A stretch of 64,000 nt of DNA from Liolophura sinensis (taxonomy: Eukaryota; Mollusca; Polyplacophora; Chitonida; Chitonidae): assembly GCF_032854445.1 (NCBI RefSeq), contig NC_088298.1:1353474-1417473 (forward strand), in the 5' to 3' direction. The notes below the pieces were generated by a model. That model made no database searches, was not told the origin of the DNA, and saw only the letters and a list, made by a program, of their open reading frames with translations. Shown piece after piece: positions 60,125-64,000 of this stretch. How positions within the stretch are numbered: position 1 is the first letter of the stretch; every line of letters begins with the position of its first letter. The translations under genes and the position numbers were made by a program.

Positions 60125-60290
60125 GGTTCGCTTCCTACCCGGCTGTACATGGGAAGGTCTGTCTGCAGGCAACCTGCGGATGGTCAAAGGATTTTCACCG
60201 GGCCCTGGTTTTCTCCCACCATAATGATGGCTGCCATCATACAAGTGAAATATTCTTGAGTAAGGCGTGAAATAAATCAATAAAAATGTA
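60125..60290 (+). mobile_element. SINE, 5'-truncated, inside intron 3
   Basis: GCTTCCTACCCGGCTGTACA, AACCTGCGGATGGTC, TTCTCCCACCATAATGATG and TATTCTTGAGTAAGGCG mark the element between exons 3 and 4. Confidence 0.92.
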
Positions 60291-60592
60291 AATATATTGA
60301 GGTTCCACAGGTCTTCCGTGAAACTGGCTGAAATCTCGGGCAATGGAATAATAAATGGTCACGATCCAGATTTTTTCAGAATTTCAGATCAAAGCGAAAT
60401 TTATTTGAGGAAGATGCAAATTAAGCAGCGAGGTGTTAAATGTTCTTCATGTGATCTTAATTCTTTATAATGATTTGTAAAATGACATTACAGAAGCATT
60501 GAAATATGTTGACAAAAGTTTTTACATAAAGTTGATGTTTGCGATGGTAAAGCTTTTGGGGTTGACCGACACAACTGTCCTCGATGTTGCAG

Positions 60593-60715
60593 ACGAAGCC
60601 GGTGGCCTTTGCGGTACGGACAAATGTCTCGTACGATGGGTCACATGACGATGACTCTCCTGTACATGGGTACGCTGTCTCATTCGGAGTTAAGGATTTC
60701 TTACACATAAAAGAG
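60593..60715 (+). CDS. CACNB: Calcium channel beta subunit, exon 4 (SH3 domain, first part)
   Basis: A GATGTTGCAG acceptor is followed by 41 codons, [20 protein letters not shown] through [11 protein letters not shown], and a GAG/GTGAGT donor, phase 0 at both ends. The [12 protein letters not shown] strand and KDFLHIKE are hallmarks of the beta-subunit SH3 domain. The loop HDDDSPVHG corresponds to the EDDVPVPG loop of vertebrates. These are residues 99-139. The intron after it is filled by a tandem array of 65/66-bp and shorter units that begins within 20 bases of the donor; see that entry. Confidence 0.98.
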
Positions 60716-60719
60716 GTGA

Positions 60720-62210
60720 GTAACATATTTCACCTGTAATTTGCTATGTGAGGATGCACATACAGAAGCAGGTAAAGGCTTTTGAGCCCTGTATTTCACC
60801 TGTAATTTGCTCTGTGAGGATGCACATACAGAAGCAGGTAAAGGCTTTTGAGCGCTGTATTTCACCTGTAATTTGGTATGTGAGGATGCACATTCAGAAG
60901 CAGGTAAAGGCTTTTGAGCCCTGTATTTCACCTGAATTTGCTATGTGAGGATACACATACAGAAGCAGGGAAAGGCTTTTGAGTGCTGTATTTCACCTGT
61001 AATTTGCTATGTGAGGATGCACATACAGAAGCTGGTAAAGGCTTTTGAGTGCTGTATTTCACCTGAATTTGCTATGTGAGGATGCACATACAGAAGCAGG
61101 TAAAGGCTTTTGAGTGCTGTATTTCACCTGAATTTGGTACGTGAAAATGCACATTCAGAAGCTGGTAAAGGCTTTTGAGTGCTGTATTTCACCTGAATTT
61201 GGTATGTGAAAATGCACATTCAGAAGCTGGTAAAGGCCTTTGAGGGCTGTATTTCACCTGAATTTGGTATGTGAAAATGCACATTCAGAAGCTGGTAAAG
61301 GCTTTTGAGTGCTGTATTTCACCTGAATTTGGTACGTGAAAATGCACATTCAGAAGCTGGTAAAGGCCTTTGAGGGCTGTATTTCACCTATATTTTGGTA
61401 TGTGAAGCGTATAAAGGCCTTTGAGTGCTGTATTTCACCTGTAATTTGCTATGTGAAAATGCACATACAGAAGCAGGTAAAGGCCTTTGAGTGCTGTATT
61501 TCACCTATATTTTGGTATGTGAAGCGTATAAAGGCCTTTGAGTGCTGTATTTCACCTGAAGTTTGGTATGTGAAAATGCACATTCAGAAGCTGGTAAAGG
61601 CCTTTGAGTGCTGTATTTCACCTGTAATTTGCTATGTGAGGATGCACATACAGAAGCAGGTAAAGGCCTTTGAGTGCTGTATTTCAACTGTAATTTGCTA
61701 TGTGAAAATGCACATACAGAAGCAGGTAAAGGCCTTTGAGTGCTGTATTTCACCTATATTTTGGTATGTGAAGCGTATAAAGGCCTTTGAGTGCTGTATT
61801 TCACCTGAAGTTTGGTATGTGAAAATGCACATTCAGAAGCTGGTAAAGGCCTTTGAGTGCTGTGTTTCACCTGTAATTTGCTATGTGAGGATGCACATAC
61901 AGAAGCAGGTAAAGGCTTCTGAGTGCTGTATTTCAACTGTAATTTGCTATGTGAGGATGCACATACAGAAGCAGGTAAAGGCTTCTGAGTGCTGTATTTC
62001 AACTGTAATTTGCTATGTGAGGATGCACATACAGAAGCAGGTAAACGCTTTTGAGTGCTGTATTTCAACTGTAATTTGCTATGTGAGGATGCACATTCAG
62101 AAGCTGGTAAAGGCCTTTGAGTGCTGTATTTCACCAATATTTCACCTATATTTTGGTATGTGAAGTGTATAAAGGCCTTTGAGTGCTGTATTTCACCTTA
62201 AGTATGTGAA
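60720..62210. repeat. Minisatellite of 65/66- and 51-bp units filling most of intron 4
   Basis: More than 20 units contain ATGTGAGGATGCACATACAG, AAGCAGGTAAAGGCTTTTGA, GTGCTGTATTTCACCTG and a TAATTTGCT or TTTGGT connector. In the left part many units are 65 bp. From about 61336 the units are 66 or 51 bp, which keeps frames open on the + strand (275 codons, repeating MHIQKQVKAFECCIS) and on the minus strand. Each 65/66-bp unit holds a donor-like CAG/GTAAAG or CTG/GTAAAG. The array starts four bases inside the intron. Confidence 0.97.
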
Positions 62211-62229
62211 AATGCACATTCAAAAACAT

Positions 62230-62830
62230 GTTAATTTGTTTCCTTTCGCCAGAAATTTAGCAATACCTTGCTTACAAGAAAATCAGTGGAAGAAGGCTCT
62301 GTCCATTTTCAGTTTAAGGAAATACTCTTGGCTAAGGTGTAAAAAACCATCCATAGAATCTGTTGTGATTATTTTTGTGTTGTTTCTTCCTGCCAGAAAT
62401 TTAACAATGGCTAGTGGATAGATGGATAAGAGAAATTACCATGGGTATGAAATAAAATACGTGCTTTTGTGCTTACATGTGTTTTTAATTTGTTTATTCC
62501 TGCCACCATTTTAACAATGACTGAGGAAAGGCTATGGCCACTATCAAATCAGTGACATATTCTGGAGGTGGTGTAGAAGGCCAGCCAAAGGAAGTAAAAT
62601 ATTTACATTTGTGCTTCAATTTTTGATTTGTTTTGTTTCTGTCCCTCAACATGAATTGAACAATGACAAAAAAAGAAAGGGTCTGACCCCTTTCAGATTA
62701 ATGGCATATTCTTGAGTGTGGCATAAAAGGCCACCTAAGAGAAATAAAATATGTACATTTGTACTTATTTTTGATTTCTTTTGTGTCTATCCCTCCACAG
62801 AAATTTAACAATGACTGGTGGATAGGTAGA
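62230..62830. repeat. Degenerate tandem copies of the exon 5 acceptor region
   Basis: CCAGAAATTTAGCAATACC (62251), GCCAGAAATTTAACAATGGC (62393), CCATTTTAACAATGACTGAG (62506) and CATGAATTGAACAATGAC (62651) precede the true acceptor CACAGAAATTTAACAATGAC (62797). Spacing is 144, 109, 146 and 148 bp. Between them recur a CTTGAG/TGGCATAAAAGGCC-like block resembling a SINE tail and a GTGCTT...TTTGATTTGTTT pyrimidine tract. Confidence 0.82.
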
Positions 62831-62937
62831 TTAGTAAAGGAAGGCTGTGATGTGGGCTTCATCCCAAGCCCTGCCAAACTGGAAAACCTCAAACTGCAAT
62901 CCTCAAACTCTGGCAGGGCAGGCAAATTATATGCTAG
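62801..62937 (+). CDS. CACNB: Calcium channel beta subunit, exon 5 (SH3 domain, second part)
   Basis: The acceptor CCCTCCACAG is followed by 45 codons plus two bases. It reads [20 protein letters not shown], then [13 protein letters not shown], and ends GKLYA before an AG/GTAAGT donor (phase 2). NDWWIGR and GFIPSP are the most conserved SH3 motifs of this family, and the serine-rich tail SSNSGRAGK leads into the HOOK linker, as in vertebrate GKFYSSKSG. These are residues 140-184. The next exon is not visible before the window ends. The acceptor and first codons recur in four decayed copies upstream (62230-62680). Confidence 0.98.
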
Positions 62938-63419
62938 GTAAGTCTCATGCGGATAGTGCCTGGCGGCCATACTGGAGGACACTGTCCTACCAGCTGATGC
63001 TAAAGGTGCTAAGATGTCTGCACCTTCTTGTTCGGCTGAAGACCTATATTTCATACAAAAGCCTACACAAGTGTATAATGTGTTGTTTTTTTTTAAAAAT
63101 GAATTATTTGACCAATAATACAAGTTCTAAGTTTTACTTTTATGTTTTATTTATATACGAAAGATTGCCTTCGGCTAATGATGTCTCTTACAGACCTGCA
63201 GTGTAATATTACTTCGAATAATGAAGACATTTTACTCCTAATTTCTCAAACTTAATGAAAAATATTATCCAGAACAGGCATAATTTTCACATAATTGTTT
63301 TGAGTGCAAGTGAAAAAGCAGAACATTTGTATCTTTACTTGTATATGTATTGTCATGTTCAGTACAAGTGCTGTTATGAGCGATATATTCAAATTAAAAA
63401 TGTTCTTCTGTTTTTTTAT
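62938..63419 (+). other. Start of intron 5, nothing recognised
   Basis: It follows the GTAAGT donor of exon 5. No further beta-subunit exon was identified. Confidence 0.5.
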
Positions 63420-64000
63420 GAATCTTGAATGTGCATATTGTTTGTATTAGTTTTTGTAAATAACTTCTAAACCAAAGGGGATTTTTGTTCGAAAAAACTG
63501 CATTCACTTTTAGTAATATTGTTCTCCTGTTAACAGTACGCAGATTGTTGTCAAAATCAACGTGAATTGCTTCTAAACCAAAGGGGTTTTTCGAAAAAAC
63601 TGCATTCACTTTAGTAATATTGTTCTCCTGTTAACAATAGGCAAATTGTTATCAAAATCAACGTGATTTGTAAACAAGTTCATTAAGTTGAATTGCTTCT
63701 AAACCAAAGGGGTTTTTCGAAAAAACTGCATTCACTTTTAGCAATATTGTTTTCCTGTAAACAGTACGCAGATTGTTGTCAAAATCAACATGAATTGTAA
63801 ACAAGTTCATTAAGTTGAATTGCTTCTAAACCAAAGGGGTTTTTCGAAAAAACTGCATTCACTTTTAGCAATATTGTTCTCCTGTTAACAGTACGCAGAT
63901 CGTTGTCAAAATCAACGTGATTTGTAAACAAGTTCATTAAGTTGAATTGCTTCTAAACCAAAGGGGTTTTTCGAAAAAACTGCATTCACTTTTAGCAATA
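63420..64000. repeat. Tandem array, 127-bp unit, about 4.5 copies, running off the window
   Basis: Units repeat TGCTTCTAAACCAAAGGGG, TTTTTCGAAAAAACTGCATT, CAATATTGTTCTCCTGTTAA and TTGTCAAAATCAACGTGA. Anchor positions are 63480, 63586, 63712, 63839 and 63966, so the left unit is shorter (106 bp) and the rest are 126-127 bp. Confidence 0.96.

Larger units (their letters stand above)
12523..62937 (+). other. CACNB: Gene span: calcium channel beta subunit (5' half, partial)
   Basis: This is the span of the CACNB-family gene from the proposed start codon to the last exon seen. Five exons with consensus splice sites join in frame into about 184 residues. Introns are about 10.3 kb, 36.8 kb, 0.69 kb and 2.09 kb. 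From family knowledge, the product is the cytosolic beta subunit of high-voltage-activated calcium channels. Its SH3 and guanylate-kinase-like domains bind the alpha-1 I-II linker and control trafficking and gating. Only the N-terminus and part of the SH3 domain lie here; the HOOK and GK regions must lie to the right of position 64000. Intron 2 holds candidate alternative first exons. Invertebrates usually have one CACNB gene where vertebrates have four, so the symbol is a family name. Confidence 0.93.

Overview
The window is animal nuclear DNA, probably from a lophotrochozoan and most likely a mollusc. It has small exons in introns of up to about 37 kb, many copies of a tRNA-derived SINE with an AAATA-type tail, MITE-like inverted-repeat elements and at least fifteen minisatellite arrays. 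It contains no prokaryotic gene, operon, CRISPR array or rRNA gene. Nearly all long open reading frames are products of minisatellites whose unit length is a multiple of three or whose unit is open in all frames.

The one gene I recognise with certainty is the 5' half of the voltage-gated calcium channel beta subunit (CACNB family) on the + strand. Five exons are placed: 12523-12618 (start codon), 22887-22967, 59785-59901, 60593-60715 and 62801-62937. They join in consistent phases (0,0,0,0, then 2) to give about 184 residues: a variable N-terminus, a basic segment ending in SNSFIRQ, the GSADS exon, and the SH3 domain with NDWWIGR and VGFIPSP. The HOOK region, the guanylate-kinase-like domain and the C-terminus lie beyond position 64000. 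A possible alternative first exon sits in the 36.8 kb second intron (44276-44383, 36 codons, phase-0 donor), with a weaker one at 36913-36969. Either would splice straight onto the GSADS exon, as alternative first exons do in vertebrate CACNB genes.

Left of the beta-subunit gene, a minus-strand gene of unknown identity is supported by one good exon (5804-5937). It is supported more weakly by a possible first exon at 12096-12159, whose ATG lies in a YY1-like ATGGCGGAC context, and by a 36-nt exon at 859-894. If right, 12.1-12.5 kb is a shared head-to-head promoter.

Layout: 0-12 kb holds minisatellites, SINE pieces, MITEs and the putative minus-strand gene. 12.0-12.6 kb is the promoter and first-exon zone. 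12.6-22.9 kb is intron 1, with a 27-bp array open on both strands and a 55-bp array. 23.0-59.8 kb is intron 2, rich in minisatellites (29, 37, 31, 27, 23 and 19 bp) and SINEs. 59.8-62.9 kb is the cluster of three exons. 63.4-64.0 kb is a 127-bp tandem array running off the end.

The most unusual structure is intron 4 (60716-62800), which is almost entirely tandem duplications. An array of 51- to 66-bp units starts at the splice donor of the first SH3 exon, and each 65/66-bp unit carries a donor-like CAG/GTAAAG. On the other side are four decayed copies of the acceptor plus the first codons of the second SH3 exon.
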